A stretch of 64,000 nucleotides of DNA from Paludibacteraceae bacterium (GCA_024693065.1 JAILLP010000011.1:62001-126000), one strand, 5' to 3'; shown: positions 7,353-16,440, counted from the first letter of the stretch. Notes: generated by a model not told the origin, from the sequence alone. A program made the numbers and translations.

Positions 7353-8945
7353 TTCGTCCGTGTCGTAGAGGTTCATGTGCGAATTCTTCTTCGGATAATC
7401 TATCGTGTAGTGCAGGCCTCGGCTCTCTTTCCGTTGCGAAGCAGCTTTGATGACCAGGTATGCCGTGTTGATGATATTTCTCAGTTCACATATTTCCTTG
7501 GAGACGACGGATCTCTGGAATAGGTTCTCCGTTTCCCTGTAGAGTATTTCCAGACGGTCGTAGGCTCTTTTCAGACGCAGGTTGGACCGTACGATGCCCA
7601 CGTAGGCGTTCATGATTTGGTTCACCTCCTTTTCGCTTTGGGTGATGAGCACCATCTCCTCGTTGAGGGAAGTTCCTTCGTCGTTCCATTCAGGGATCTC
7701 CTCGTTCCATGAGATGGCTGGCAGGTATTTGAGCGCATCCTTTGCGGCTGCGTCGGCATAGACTACCGCCTCGATGAGGGAGTTGGAAGCCAGACGGTTG
7801 GCGCCATGCAAGCCCGTGCGGGAGCATTCGCCCGCCGCATAGAGGTTGTGGATGCTGGTCCTTGCGTTCATGTCCACCTTGATTCCTCCGCAGAGGTAGT
7901 GCGCCGCTGGCGCCACAGGAATATAATCCTTGGTGATGTCGATGCCGATGGAGAGGCATTTGTTGTAGATGGTTGGGTACTCCCTCTTGGTGGTCTCCGG
8001 GTCTTTGTGCGTCACGTCGAGGAAGACATGCTCGTCACCCGTGATTTTCATCTCGTTGTCTATGGCGCGTGCGACGACGTCACGCGGTGCGAGCGAACCT
8101 CTGGAGTCGTATTTCTTCATGAAGGCTTCGCCCTTCTTGTTGCGCAGGATACCTCCGTAGCCGCGCATCGCCTCCGTGATGAGGAAGGAAGGACGGTCGC
8201 CCGGATGATAGAGTGCGGTAGGGTGGAATTGCACGAACTCCATATCCTCCACCAATCCCTTGGCGCGGTAGACCATGGAAATACCGTCGCCCGTGGCTAC
8301 CGGTGGGTTGGTTGTCGTCTGGTAGATGTTACCGATACCACCCGTGGCCATCATGGTGATCTTCGAGAGGAAGGTGTGCACATGGTTGGTGCGTATGTTC
8401 AGGACGTACGCTCCGTAGCACTCGATGTTCGGGGTAGTGTGTTTCACCAATTGCCCCAGATGGTGCTGCGTGATGATTTCGATGGCGAAGTGCTGGTCGT
8501 ATACATCGATGTTCGGGTGGTTCTTGACCGCCTTGATCAGGCTCTTTTGGATCTCCTCGCCTGTATTGTCCTTGTGGTGGAGAATACGGAAGTCCGAGTG
8601 TCCTCCCTCTTTGTGTAGATCATAATCTCCTTTCTCGTTCTTGTCAAAATCGACGCCCCATGATACCAGTTGCTTGATCTGTTCAGGTGCGCCCTCCACC
8701 ACTTTGCGTACGACCGCTTCGTCGCAGATGCCGTCGCCTGCGATGAGGGTGTCGATTACGTGGTGCTCGAATTCGTCGGTTGGTTTAGTCACGGAAGCCA
8801 CGCCACCTTGCGCATAGTGCGTGTTCGCCTCCTCCATTTCGGTCTTGCATAAGATGGCGACCTTACCTTTGTGGGCCACCTTCAGGGCGAAACTCATGCC
8901 CGCAATGCCGGAGCCGATAACTAAGAAATCATATTTTTTCGTCAT
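7311..8945 (-). CDS. nadB: L-aspartate oxidase
   Basis: Oxidises L-aspartate to iminoaspartate with FAD, the first step of de novo NAD synthesis. The 544 residues show the FAD dinucleotide-binding motif GSGIAGMSFAL near the N-terminus, HYAQGGVASV, the substrate-loop FVQFHPTAL, RGYGG, the succinate-dehydrogenase/fumarate-reductase-family signature around APRDVVARAID, AAHYLCGGI, GLHGANRLASNSL and a helical C-terminal domain. Length matches NadB. No nadA or nadC lies next to it here. The 3' end overlaps the convergent zinc-ribbon gene by 42 nt, and no terminator is apparent between them. Confidence 0.95.
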   Translation of the reverse strand: MTKKYDFLVIGSGIAGMSFALKVAHKGKVAILCKTEMEEANTHYAQGGVASVTKPTDEFEHHVIDTLIAGDGICDEAVVRKVVEGAPEQIKQLVSWGVDFDKNEKGDYDLHKEGGHSDFRILHHKDNTGEEIQKSLIKAVKNHPNIDVYDQHFAIEIITQHHLGQLVKHTTPNIECYGAYVLNIRTNHVHTFLSKITMMATGGIGNIYQTTTNPPVATGDGISMVYRAKGLVEDMEFVQFHPTALYHPGDRPSFLITEAMRGYGGILRNKKGEAFMKKYDSRGSLAPRDVVARAIDNEMKITGDEHVFLDVTHKDPETTKREYPTIYNKCLSIGIDITKDYIPVAPAAHYLCGGIKVDMNARTSIHNLYAAGECSRTGLHGANRLASNSLIEAVVYADAAAKDALKYLPAISWNEEIPEWNDEGTSLNEEMVLITQSEKEVNQIMNAYVGIVRSNLRLKRAYDRLEILYRETENLFQRSVVSKEICELRNIINTAYLVIKAASQRKESRGLHYTIDYPKKNSHMNLYDTDELLRMGESQNNQKE

Positions 8946-9109
8946 ATACCTTGTGTGTTTTGATACTCTTTTTCTCTATTGTATTACAAATTTAATTTTC
9001 TTTTGTATCAAAATCTTCATGAATGCTTTTTTTTTCATAACTTTTTATATCTTTATGCATGTGATAGTAATAGCACTCTTTAAATGTTGAGTTTAATTAT
9101 TGAAGATTA

Positions 9110-9589
9110 ATGAGAAATTTATTTTTAGGACTCGTGCTGGCGCTTTCAATGGTGGCATGTACTGTTCCGGCGGATTATTTCGAGAAGGTTTCGAAAGAGG
9201 TTAGTTCGGTCGTGCAGGCGCATAACCGCTTCGTGGAGACTCTTTCTCCCCCGATTGATTACGGGAAGGTGAGTGAATCGTATACGGGGGGCTATGATGC
9301 GGCCAAGTCTTCGTTGGAGGCCCTTCAAGGCATGTCGGATTGCAGGGGGAACGATGCGTGTCGGCGGTCTGCCATGGATTTCGTCTCCACGTATGTCTCG
9401 TTTTATGAGAATGATTTCCCTCCGGTGCTGGATGCCATTAAGGCAGGTGAAAGTGGCGAATATTTGGAGAACCGTGTGAATTCGGTCAAGACGGATTTCG
9501 CGGTGCGGTCCGCAGAGAAGGAAAGGGTTTTCTTGGATAACATGAAGGCCTTTATGAAGGAGTTCGATTTGTATGAGTCCGGATTTTAA
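9110..9589 (+). CDS. Small lipoprotein of unknown function
   Basis: 159 residues starting with a lipoprotein signal peptide (LSMVAC, Cys17). The mature part is predicted mostly helical, with two cysteines close together (CRGNDAC) that could form a disulfide and no recognised domain. The ATG at 9110 is preceded by an AT-rich leader. A short terminator follows at 9595-9613, so it appears to be a single-gene unit between nadB (divergent) and the nucleoside kinase gene. Likely anchored in the periplasmic or outer membrane. Confidence 0.75.
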   Translation: MRNLFLGLVLALSMVACTVPADYFEKVSKEVSSVVQAHNRFVETLSPPIDYGKVSESYTGGYDAAKSSLEALQGMSDCRGNDACRRSAMDFVSTYVSFYENDFPPVLDAIKAGESGEYLENRVNSVKTDFAVRSAEKERVFLDNMKAFMKEFDLYESGF

Positions 9590-9594
9590 AGGGG

Positions 9595-9613
9595 AAAGAC
9601 GAGGTCTTTTTTT
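9595..9613 (+). terminator. Short hairpin terminator after the small lipoprotein gene
   Basis: Stem AAAGAC / GTCTTT with a GAG loop and a following T-run. The stem is only 6 bp and A/T-rich at its base, so termination may be partial. Confidence 0.55.
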
Positions 9614-9640
9614 GTTGAATGTAAGTAATTTGAGTTGATT

Positions 9641-11308
9641 ATGAGTAACATGGTTGATGTTTTTTGCGTGAATACGCAAAGGAAGTACAGCTACCCTATG
9701 GGTACAAGTTTGTTGGATGTATACAAGGATTTGAATGTGCCGTTGAATGGGAAGCCTTTCGTTGTTCAGGTGAACAATGTGACGCGCGATTTGAAGTTTA
9801 AGATATATAATCCGAAAAGAATAGAGTTCCAGAGCAATGATGTGCCAGCCGGTAGACGTGCCTACGTACGTTCGTTGTCTTTTATCTTGTGCAAGGCTTT
9901 TTACACTTTGTTCCCTGGGGCGGAGATCCGTCTGGACCACCCGATAGCCAACGGCTATTACTGCAAACTGTTAAGGTCTGATCAGAAGATCACTACGGAG
10001 TTGACGGAGCGTATCAAGGAGGAGATGCGGAAGATCATCGCGATGGACTACCCGTTCGTCATGCGAATGATTCCTACCGAGGAGGCGATTGCCGCATTCG
10101 AGAAGCGTGGGGCTACCGATGTTTCCCTCCTGCTGAAGTCTTTGGGCGAATTGTATACGAAGGTCTATGAGTTGGATGGACTGATGGATTGGTACATCGG
10201 TCCTTTGGCGCCTTCCACGGGTTATGTGGACGTCTTCGACCTGACCCCTTATAAGGATGGAATGTTCCTCCGTGTGCCGGATAGGAAGGACACGAAGAAG
10301 CTGAGCGAGGAGGTGAACCAGGACAAGTTGTTCGAAACCTTCAGCGAATATACCGAATGGAATGAGATCATGGGCCTCAGCAATGTGGGGAACATGAATT
10401 CGTTGATCCAGAAGAAGCGTGTCATGTCTGACGTGATAAAGATTGCGGAGGCTTTGCAGGAGAAGAAGATCACGAAGATAGCGGACGATATCTGTGAGCG
10501 AGGCACAGTGAAACTGGTCTTGGTTTCGGGGCCTTCCTCTTCTGGTAAAACCACTTTCAGTAAGCGTCTGAGTATTGCTCTTGCGGTGAATGGGAGGCGG
10601 CCTACGCCTCTCTCGATGGACGATTATTTCGTGTCACGCGACAAGACTCCACGGGATGAGCATGGCGACTATGACTTTGAGTCTCTCTATGCGCTCGATC
10701 TGGAACTTTTCAATGATCATCTGAAGAAGATGTTGGCGGGTGAGGAGGTGAGTCTCCCTACGTTCAATTTCGAGACGGGACAGCGAGAATACAGGGGCAA
10801 TACGATTAAACTGGGGCCGAATGATATCTTGGTGGTGGAGGGTATCCATGCCTTGAACCCGACCCTCACTTCGGAAATCCCTTCGGAGCGTAAGTTCAAG
10901 GTGTACGTGTCGGCGTTGACGACCATCTCGTTCGATAATCACAACTGGATACCGACGACGGATAACCGATTGCTTCGTCGTATTATCCGTGACTATAAGT
11001 ACCGTGGCTATTCCGCACTCGATACCATCAGCCGTTGGCCGAAGGTGAATGCGGGTGAGGAGAAGTGGATCTTCCCTTACCAGGAGAATGCGGATGCGAT
11101 GTTCAACTCGGCTCTGATTTTTGAGCTGAGCGTTTTGAAGAAGTTCGCTGAGCCGATCTTGTCGGAGGTTCCGCAGAATTGTGTGGAGTATTCCGAAGTG
11201 CATAGGCTGCAGAACTTCCTGAAGTATTTCAGCCCTATCCAGGAGACGGAGATTCCGTTCACCTCGCTGTTGCGCGAGTTCTTGGGTGGCAGTACGTTCT
11301 CTTATTAA
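9641..11308 (+). CDS. TGS-domain nucleoside (uridine) kinase
   Basis: About 555 residues. The N-terminus (MVDVFCVNTQRKYSYPMGTS) is a TGS domain, followed by a region resembling the second additional domain of threonyl-tRNA synthetase, then a uridine-kinase/phosphoribulokinase-type domain with P-loop GPSSSGKTT near residue 296-304, SMDDYFVSRD and VVEGIHALNP. This three-part architecture is common in Bacteroidota and some Firmicutes and is annotated as nucleoside kinase, presumably for pyrimidine salvage with an unusual RNA- or nucleotide-sensing N-terminus. ATG at 9641 is chosen over an upstream TTG at 9635; a second ATG lies at 9650. Confidence 0.9.
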   Translation: MSNMVDVFCVNTQRKYSYPMGTSLLDVYKDLNVPLNGKPFVVQVNNVTRDLKFKIYNPKRIEFQSNDVPAGRRAYVRSLSFILCKAFYTLFPGAEIRLDHPIANGYYCKLLRSDQKITTELTERIKEEMRKIIAMDYPFVMRMIPTEEAIAAFEKRGATDVSLLLKSLGELYTKVYELDGLMDWYIGPLAPSTGYVDVFDLTPYKDGMFLRVPDRKDTKKLSEEVNQDKLFETFSEYTEWNEIMGLSNVGNMNSLIQKKRVMSDVIKIAEALQEKKITKIADDICERGTVKLVLVSGPSSSGKTTFSKRLSIALAVNGRRPTPLSMDDYFVSRDKTPRDEHGDYDFESLYALDLELFNDHLKKMLAGEEVSLPTFNFETGQREYRGNTIKLGPNDILVVEGIHALNPTLTSEIPSERKFKVYVSALTTISFDNHNWIPTTDNRLLRRIIRDYKYRGYSALDTISRWPKVNAGEEKWIFPYQENADAMFNSALIFELSVLKKFAEPILSEVPQNCVEYSEVHRLQNFLKYFSPIQETEIPFTSLLREFLGGSTFSY

Positions 11309-11331
11309 TCTTTTAAAGTGCATTGACTGTT

Positions 11332-11721
11332 ATGAAACGTTTTAATTGGAAAACAGTTTGGGCTTTCTTCGCCTTTGTGTGCTGTGCCGCTTTCTCGTTC
11401 GCATCGGATAGAGCGGCTTCATTCCCGGGAGGAAACGATGCGTTGGCGAGTTATTTGCAAACCAACGTGACATACCCTGAATCGGCTATGAAGAACAACG
11501 AGATAGGCAAAGTGTTTGTCTCGTTTGTGGTTGAGAAGGATGGCTCCATTCAAAATGTGAAGGTGGAGAAGGGCGTTTCTTCCATCTTGGACGAGGAGGC
11601 GATGCGTGTGGTTCGCAACATGCCTAAGTGGATACCAGCCATGAAGGACGGCAAAGAAGTTAGGACTTCATTGACGTTGCCGATAGTTTTTCACTTGCCT
11701 AATAAAGTTCTAGAGAAGTAG
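11332..11721 (+). CDS. Short exported TonB C-terminal-domain protein
   Basis: 129 residues: signal peptide or membrane segment at about 8-25 (ending ...FSFAS) and a TonB_C domain covering most of the rest (YPESAMKNNEIGKVFVSFVVEKDG, then VVRNMPKWIPAMKDGKEV and a final strand). It lacks the long proline-rich spacer of a classical TonB, so it probably cannot span the periplasm. Such mini-TonB domains are common in Bacteroidota and of unclear role. ATG at 11332 is chosen because it starts directly before the signal peptide; a TTG at 11323 is in frame. It follows the nucleoside kinase by 23 nt and is followed by a shared terminator. Confidence 0.85.
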   Translation: MKRFNWKTVWAFFAFVCCAAFSFASDRAASFPGGNDALASYLQTNVTYPESAMKNNEIGKVFVSFVVEKDGSIQNVKVEKGVSSILDEEAMRVVRNMPKWIPAMKDGKEVRTSLTLPIVFHLPNKVLEK

Positions 11722-11741
11722 GCATGTTTCATGTGGATATT

Positions 11742-11782
11742 GCGGGGGACGTTGGGTAATCTCACAACGCCCCCCGTTTTTT
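11742..11782. terminator. Bidirectional terminator between the TonB-domain gene and dprA
   Basis: GC-rich hairpin (GGGGGACGTTG pairing with CAACGCCCCCC, one bulge) followed by TTTTTT on the plus strand. It lies between two convergent stop codons, ending 1 nt before the dprA stop, and may serve both genes. Confidence 0.8.
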
Positions 11783-11783
11783 G

Positions 11784-12896
11784 TCAATGCCTTGAAAGAA
11801 AGTAGCTGTTCCCTGGCGCCGAACAGACTAGGTCTTTCATCTCCATGTCGAATAATAGGGAAGATAATTGTCCGAACGGTATCTGTGTTTTCCTCACCAA
11901 CTGATTCATGTCCATCCTCTCATCTATTTGTAGGGCTTCGACGATAATCTTCTCCTGGTCGGTCAGTTGCATGAATCTGGAGATGCTCAGGTCGGTTTGC
12001 TCTTTCTCCATGATGTCCCAGTTCATCAGTCGTTCGATTTCTTCTGCAGTCTCCACCATGGTCGCCTGATTGTTCTTTATGAGCTTGTTACATCCTGCGG
12101 AGTAGAGGTCTCCTACACGCCCAGGTATGGCGCAAACATCTTTGTTGTACGAGTTGGCGAATTCTGCGGTGAAGAGAGCCCCTCCCTTCTCTCCGGACTC
12201 CACGACGAGGATGACGTCGCATAGTCCTGCGATGATACGGTTTCTGGAGACGAAGTTCTTCTTGTCCACGATGCATTCCGAGCGGAACTCCGTCACGATG
12301 CCACCTCTTTCCATCATTTTGTTGGATAAGGCCCTGTGCCTTGCGGGGTAGATCATGTCTAATCCGTGTCCGACCACACCGATTGTTTGGATGCCTAAAT
12401 CCACGGCTTTTTTATGGGCGCATCCGTCCACTCCGTAGGCCAACCCGCTGATGACACTCAGATCCGGGTATTTGTGCGCCAATGTGGATATGATCTCCTC
12501 GCAGATATTCTTCCCGTAAGGGGTCATTTTTCGTGTTCCGACGATCCCGATGAAGCGCCCCCCGTTCATCGACATCTCTCCTTTTGAGTAAAGGATGTAG
12601 GGCGCATCTATGCATTCCTTCATGCGTTGGGGGTATTCGTCGCTGTTGATGGGAATCGCCTTTGCGCCGGTCTTGTGAAGAAACTGTATCTCCTTTTCCG
12701 CTCGTTTCAAGAGTTGCGGGTCCTTTAGACTTTGGGCGGTGAAGGTGCCTATTCCTTGGATACCCTCCAATGTTTTTTTCGGACATTCGAACACCTCCTT
12801 TTCACTGCCTAATATGCTGACGAGTTTTCTGATGGTATGGGTGCCCACGCCTTTCGCCATCGTCAGGGCGATCTGATACAATAAATCTTGTTCCAT
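11784..12896 (-). CDS. dprA: DNA-processing protein DprA (Smf)
   Basis: Loads RecA on incoming single-stranded DNA during natural transformation and protects it. The 370 residues show an N-terminal helix-hairpin-helix region (GIQGIGTFTAQSL), the Rossmann-like DprA core (IVGTRKMTPYG, SGLAYGVDGCAHKKA, GVVGHGLDMIYP, FVSRNRIIAGL, KGGALFTAEFA, AIPGRV) and a C-terminal winged-helix DprA domain. It is transcribed divergently from rbfA across a short gap with a perfect palindrome. dprA alone does not prove competence; many Bacteroidota carry it. Confidence 0.95.
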   Translation of the reverse strand: MEQDLLYQIALTMAKGVGTHTIRKLVSILGSEKEVFECPKKTLEGIQGIGTFTAQSLKDPQLLKRAEKEIQFLHKTGAKAIPINSDEYPQRMKECIDAPYILYSKGEMSMNGGRFIGIVGTRKMTPYGKNICEEIISTLAHKYPDLSVISGLAYGVDGCAHKKAVDLGIQTIGVVGHGLDMIYPARHRALSNKMMERGGIVTEFRSECIVDKKNFVSRNRIIAGLCDVILVVESGEKGGALFTAEFANSYNKDVCAIPGRVGDLYSAGCNKLIKNNQATMVETAEEIERLMNWDIMEKEQTDLSISRFMQLTDQEKIIVEALQIDERMDMNQLVRKTQIPFGQLSSLLFDMEMKDLVCSAPGNSYFLSRH

Positions 12897-12970
12897 GATG
12901 TGTAAACAAATAGAAATTTCCGTATTTTTGGTAGTCTTGCCTCCGCTTTACCACAGATACGATTTTTATA

Positions 12971-12988
12971 TTACCTTTGCAAAGGTAA
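12971..12988. promoter_or_regulatory. Perfect 18-bp palindrome carrying a -7 box on both strands (dprA/rbfA)
   Basis: TTACCTTTGCAAAGGTAA is its own reverse complement and contains TACCTTTG, a match to the Bacteroidota -7 box TAnnTTTG, on each strand. On the plus strand it lies 30 nt before the rbfA ATG; on the minus strand 84 nt before the dprA ATG. No convincing -33 TTTG was found at the right distance on either side, so it could also be an operator. Confidence 0.45.
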
Positions 12989-13008
12989 TTATTAATGTTT
13001 AGAATGCG

Positions 13009-13353
13009 ATGGAATCAACAAGAAAAAACAAGATAGATAGACTCGTCCAGAAGGAATTGGGCGATATTTTTCAGAAGTTCACGAAGTCCCAGGGTGGGGT
13101 GCTGATTTCCGTGACTTCCGTGTCTGTTTCGCCGGACCTTAGCGTAGCCAAGGTGTATTTGAGCATCTTCCCTAGCGAGAAGCAGGCGGAGTTCCTGGAG
13201 ATGATACAAGGGGCCACGAAGTCGATTCGTTATGATCTTTCCCAACGTACCCGTTACCAATTGCGTCAGGTGCCTGAGTTGCATTTCTTCCTGGATGATT
13301 CGCTCGACTATCTGGAGAATATAGACCGCCTCTTAGGCTTGGATAAGAAATGA
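13009..13353 (+). CDS. rbfA: 30S ribosome-binding factor A
   Basis: 114 residues, normal RbfA length. The KH-like fold signature is visible: KIDRLVQKELGDIF, VSVSPDLSVAKVYLSIFP and YQLRQVPELHFFLDDSLDYLENIDRLL. RbfA assists late 16S rRNA processing and 30S maturation, notably in the cold. Its stop overlaps the start of the LolC/E-type permease gene by 4 nt, a rbfA-permease arrangement that suggests translational coupling. Confidence 0.94.
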   Translation: MESTRKNKIDRLVQKELGDIFQKFTKSQGGVLISVTSVSVSPDLSVAKVYLSIFPSEKQAEFLEMIQGATKSIRYDLSQRTRYQLRQVPELHFFLDDSLDYLENIDRLLGLDKK

Positions 13354-14576
13354 GGCTACAGTTATTCATAGCTTTAAGGTATCTTTTTTCGCGCAAGGAC
13401 CATAATGCCATCAATGTCATCTCCTCCATTTGTGCGGGTGGCATATGTGTGGCGACGATGGCCCTGATTTGTGTGCTCTCCGGCTACAATGGTTTTCAGG
13501 AACTGATTCAGGGCTTGTTCAATGCCTTTGACCCTGATGTTAAAATCACGGTTGCGGAAGGAAAGAGTTTCAGCGCTTTGGACGAGCGTGTCCAGAAGGT
13601 GAAGTCCCTCGATTTTGTGGAGGTCGCTTGCGATGTCATGGAAGAGAATGCCTTGATCCGGAATGATGAACGGCAGACGATGGTCACGGTGAAGGGTGTT
13701 TCCGACTCGTATGCTCGGCTGACGAATGTGAACGAGGTGATGCAGGTGGGGCAGTTTGTCCTACGGGAAGAAGACGACTATGGTATGGTTATTGGAGGAG
13801 CTTTGGCCAATCAGATAGATGTGGCGCTGGGCTTCACCCGTCCCGTCTCCTTGTATGTGCCTAAACATAATGTGCAGATCAACTTGGCGAATCCGGAGAA
13901 AGGGTTCGAGGAACAGCGCCTGTTTGTCGAAGGTATATATGGAACCAATCAGTTGGAGATCGACTCCAAATATGCTTTCGTGGATCTCTCTTTCGCCCGC
14001 AGATTGTTGGGGTATGCGGAGGATGAGGTGACGTCGTTGGAACTAAAATTGACTTCGAATGCCGATGTGGACGAGGCGTTGCGTGTGGTGTCCGAGACAA
14101 TGGGCCCGTCGTTCAATGTGCAGGGAAAGAAGCAGCAACATGAGGATTTCTATCGGATGATGAAGATTGAGAAGTGGATCTCTTTCCTCATCTTGGTCTT
14201 TATCCTGCTGATAGCGGTGTTCAATTTGGTGGGGTCTCTCACCATGCTGATACTGGAGAAGAAGGAGGATATCGACACCTTGCGTAATATGGGGGCAACT
14301 AACGGATTCGTCCGTCGGGTCTTCATGCTGGAGGGGTGGTTGATATCCGTGTTCGGAACGTTTATAGGTGTTTCTATAGGATTGATTCTTTGCGGTTTGC
14401 AGAAATGGTTGGGAATTATTAAACTTAGTAACGGTGATGAGGGCGGTTTCGTCGTGGACGCATATCCGATCAGCATCAGGTTCTCTGACGTCTTGATCGT
14501 TTTGCTCTCTTCCCTGCTGATAGGTTTGCTCATCTCATGGTTCCCGACAAAGTACATGGGACGGAAAGCCGCTTAG
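13350..14576 (+). CDS. FtsX-type ABC transporter permease of the LolC/LolE family
   Basis: 408 residues. One N-terminal membrane segment (about 20-45), a large periplasmic domain (about 46-265), then three more segments (about 275-300, 322-350 and 365-395), the topology of LolC/E and MacB permeases. The last domain carries the FtsX motif region (LEKKEDIDTLRNMGATNGFVRRVFMLEGW), which in LolCE couples to the ATPase. Such a protein extracts outer-membrane lipoproteins from the inner membrane with LolD. A LolD-like ATPase gene begins at 99 on the other strand. The gene overlaps rbfA by 4 nt. Confidence 0.88.
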   Translation: MRLQLFIALRYLFSRKDHNAINVISSICAGGICVATMALICVLSGYNGFQELIQGLFNAFDPDVKITVAEGKSFSALDERVQKVKSLDFVEVACDVMEENALIRNDERQTMVTVKGVSDSYARLTNVNEVMQVGQFVLREEDDYGMVIGGALANQIDVALGFTRPVSLYVPKHNVQINLANPEKGFEEQRLFVEGIYGTNQLEIDSKYAFVDLSFARRLLGYAEDEVTSLELKLTSNADVDEALRVVSETMGPSFNVQGKKQQHEDFYRMMKIEKWISFLILVFILLIAVFNLVGSLTMLILEKKEDIDTLRNMGATNGFVRRVFMLEGWLISVFGTFIGVSIGLILCGLQKWLGIIKLSNGDEGGFVVDAYPISIRFSDVLIVLLSSLLIGLLISWFPTKYMGRKAA

Positions 14577-14604
14577 TTTCTTTAAATGGAGTGCTGGTAA
14601 TAAG

Positions 14605-16071
14605 ATGAAAAAAAAGGTTTTTGGCGTTCTCCTTTTGATGGAGGCCATGTTCATGGCGATTTCCACTATCGTCTCGCTCTGTTACGGTGAGGCGGATTTG
14701 TTTGCTTTGCTGGTGCCTACGTGCATAGCTGGCGCTTGCGGCGGATTCCTCTTTTGGTCCGATAGGAAGAATAAGGGGTCTCTGACCAGAAAGGATTGTT
14801 ATGTCATTATTTCCGGGGCATGGGTGGTCTTTTCCCTCTTCGGTATGCTCCCTTTCCTGATTTATGGGACGACGGAGAACGTGGCGGACGCCTTCTTCGA
14901 GACGATGTCCGGCTTCACGACGACGGGCGCCTCGGTCTTGAATAACATCGAGGAACAACCCCACGGCATCCTTTTCTGGCGCAGTGTGCAGCAATGGATG
15001 GGTGGCTTGGGCATCATGCTGTTCTCCATCGCTTTGCTTCCTTCGTATAACCGAAACAATACGCAATTGTTCTCTACGGAGGCGACCAGCGTCGCTATGC
15101 GTAAGTTGCGCCCGAAGACACAAGAGACCGCAAGGGGTATTTTTCTGATATATGCTATCCTGACCGCAGTCTGTGTGCTCTTCTACTTCATCGGTCCGAT
15201 GTCCTTCTACGATGCGGTGTGCCATGCCATGACGACGGTCGGCACGGGCGGTTTCAGCACGCACCAGGCCAACTTCGCCTACTTCAATTCTCCCTATTTG
15301 GAGTATGTGGCGTCCATCTTTATGTTCTTGGCTGGTGTTAACTTCGCCTTGTATTTTATGGCGAGTGTGGGGGAGTGGAAGGTCTTCCGTGTCAATGAGG
15401 AGTTCCACTGGTATGGTATCTTCACGTTGGTGCTTGTCTTTATCTTTTATGTTATGCTGGTGGAAAACCCATGCCATGTGTTGACGGCGCAGATGCCTTC
15501 CTCTTATGAGGGCGCTTTCAGGGCGGCTCTGTTCCATGTGACGAGCATCTTCTCCTCTTGTGGCTATCAGGGTAGCTATTGCGACTATGTCGGTTGGGGC
15601 GCTCCTTTCTGGATTCCTACAGCCATTATGATGTTCAGTGGTGCATGTGCGGGTTCCTCCAGTGGAGGCGCCAAACTGATCCGCCTCATCATCGCCGTGA
15701 AGAATGCGGGGAACGAGTTGCGTCTGCACTCGCATCCTAACGCAGTATTGCCTTTGAAGGTCTCTTCCCGTTTGATGTCGATGGAATTGGTGGTGCGTGT
15801 GCTGGCATTCTTTTTCATATTCGCCTTGCTGTTCTTGGCGGGTACTTTCGCCTTGACGTTGACTGGCATGGATTTCGATTCTGCGCTCGGCTCTTGTCTG
15901 TCCGCCATCTCAAATAATGGCCCTGGTTTCGGTATCACAGGCCCTGCGGTCAATTATGCTGATGTGCCTATCGTCGGCAAGTGGATTCTTTCCGTATTGA
16001 TGTTGATTGGGCGTTTGGAGATTTATACTATTTTGTTGCTTTTCACTTCCCACTTCTGGAAGCTAAGATGA
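14605..16071 (+). CDS. trkH: TrkH-family potassium uptake membrane subunit
   Basis: 488 residues, mostly hydrophobic, with the four pore-loop repeats of the TrkH/KtrB family: SGFTTTGAS, TTVGTGGFST, SSCGYQGSY...SSSGGAKLIR and ISNNGPGFG. It forms the K+ pore of a Trk/Ktr system in the inner membrane and needs a TrkA/KtrA partner, not seen next to it. It lies 28 nt after the permease gene and ends at the repeat-bearing region. c-di-AMP often regulates such transporters through their RCK subunit; cdaA is in the same window. Confidence 0.93.
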   Translation: MKKKVFGVLLLMEAMFMAISTIVSLCYGEADLFALLVPTCIAGACGGFLFWSDRKNKGSLTRKDCYVIISGAWVVFSLFGMLPFLIYGTTENVADAFFETMSGFTTTGASVLNNIEEQPHGILFWRSVQQWMGGLGIMLFSIALLPSYNRNNTQLFSTEATSVAMRKLRPKTQETARGIFLIYAILTAVCVLFYFIGPMSFYDAVCHAMTTVGTGGFSTHQANFAYFNSPYLEYVASIFMFLAGVNFALYFMASVGEWKVFRVNEEFHWYGIFTLVLVFIFYVMLVENPCHVLTAQMPSSYEGAFRAALFHVTSIFSSCGYQGSYCDYVGWGAPFWIPTAIMMFSGACAGSSSGGAKLIRLIIAVKNAGNELRLHSHPNAVLPLKVSSRLMSMELVVRVLAFFFIFALLFLAGTFALTLTGMDFDSALGSCLSAISNNGPGFGITGPAVNYADVPIVGKWILSVLMLIGRLEIYTILLLFTSHFWKLR

Positions 16072-16080
16072 GGAGAATTT

Positions 16081-16119
16081 TGAAACGATAGTTCGACGAA
16101 ATCAATTTTGAATTAGTTG
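16081..16119. repeat. Direct repeat, copy A (39 bp)
   Basis: Begins TGAAACGATAGTTCGACGAA and ends TTTTGAATTAGTTG. Copy B at 16267-16305 differs at one position (A versus G). Confidence 0.85.
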
Positions 16120-16266
16120 TGGGGCTGGAAGACCCGTTGCGGTTTTGGGGGCTTATTTTTGCCTTCTGGTCGCATCATTCCCCTTCTGACGTGTAAGTGA
16201 CCACCTCGTGTGTTTGCGATTGAAATTGAGGCTCTGAAGGCCATGAAAATTTTGAATTAAGAATTA

Positions 16267-16305
16267 TGAAACGATAGTTCGACGAAGTCAATTTTGAATT
16301 AGTTG
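16267..16305. repeat. Direct repeat, copy B (39 bp)
   Basis: Same unit as copy A, 186 nt further on, one mismatch. The flanks differ in part, although both copies are preceded by an AGAATT-like sequence and followed by a G-rich run. Confidence 0.85.
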
Positions 16306-16440
16306 AGGGGGTGTTGGCTGGACTAACCCGCCCTCGCATGTGCACATACAACAAACAACTCTTAATTCTTAATTTTTAATTCTTAACTATTAATGAAGGG
16401 CTTGTATGGAAGGAGGACGCGATACTTCGCCACTGCGTAT

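Larger units (their letters stand above)
16072..16440. other. Intergenic region without a supported gene
   Basis: About 370 nt between trkH and the terminator of the convergent secreted-protein gene. It holds two near-identical 39-bp direct repeats (listed separately) and, near its end, short inverted copies of an A/T-rich element (ttgaattaagaatt near 16252 and aattcttaattttt near 16365). No ORF with plausible composition was found; the plus-strand ORF that begins at 16393 runs antisense to the secreted-protein gene and is rejected. Confidence 0.6.

Noticed and set aside
14530-15735. Minus-strand ORF of 401 codons opposite trkH
   Set aside because: Shadow frame; TrkH pore motifs are intact on the plus strand and the antisense product has no recognisable features.
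16081-16305. Possible CRISPR array
   Set aside because: Only two repeat copies with a 147-nt gap between them, no regular spacers and no cas genes.
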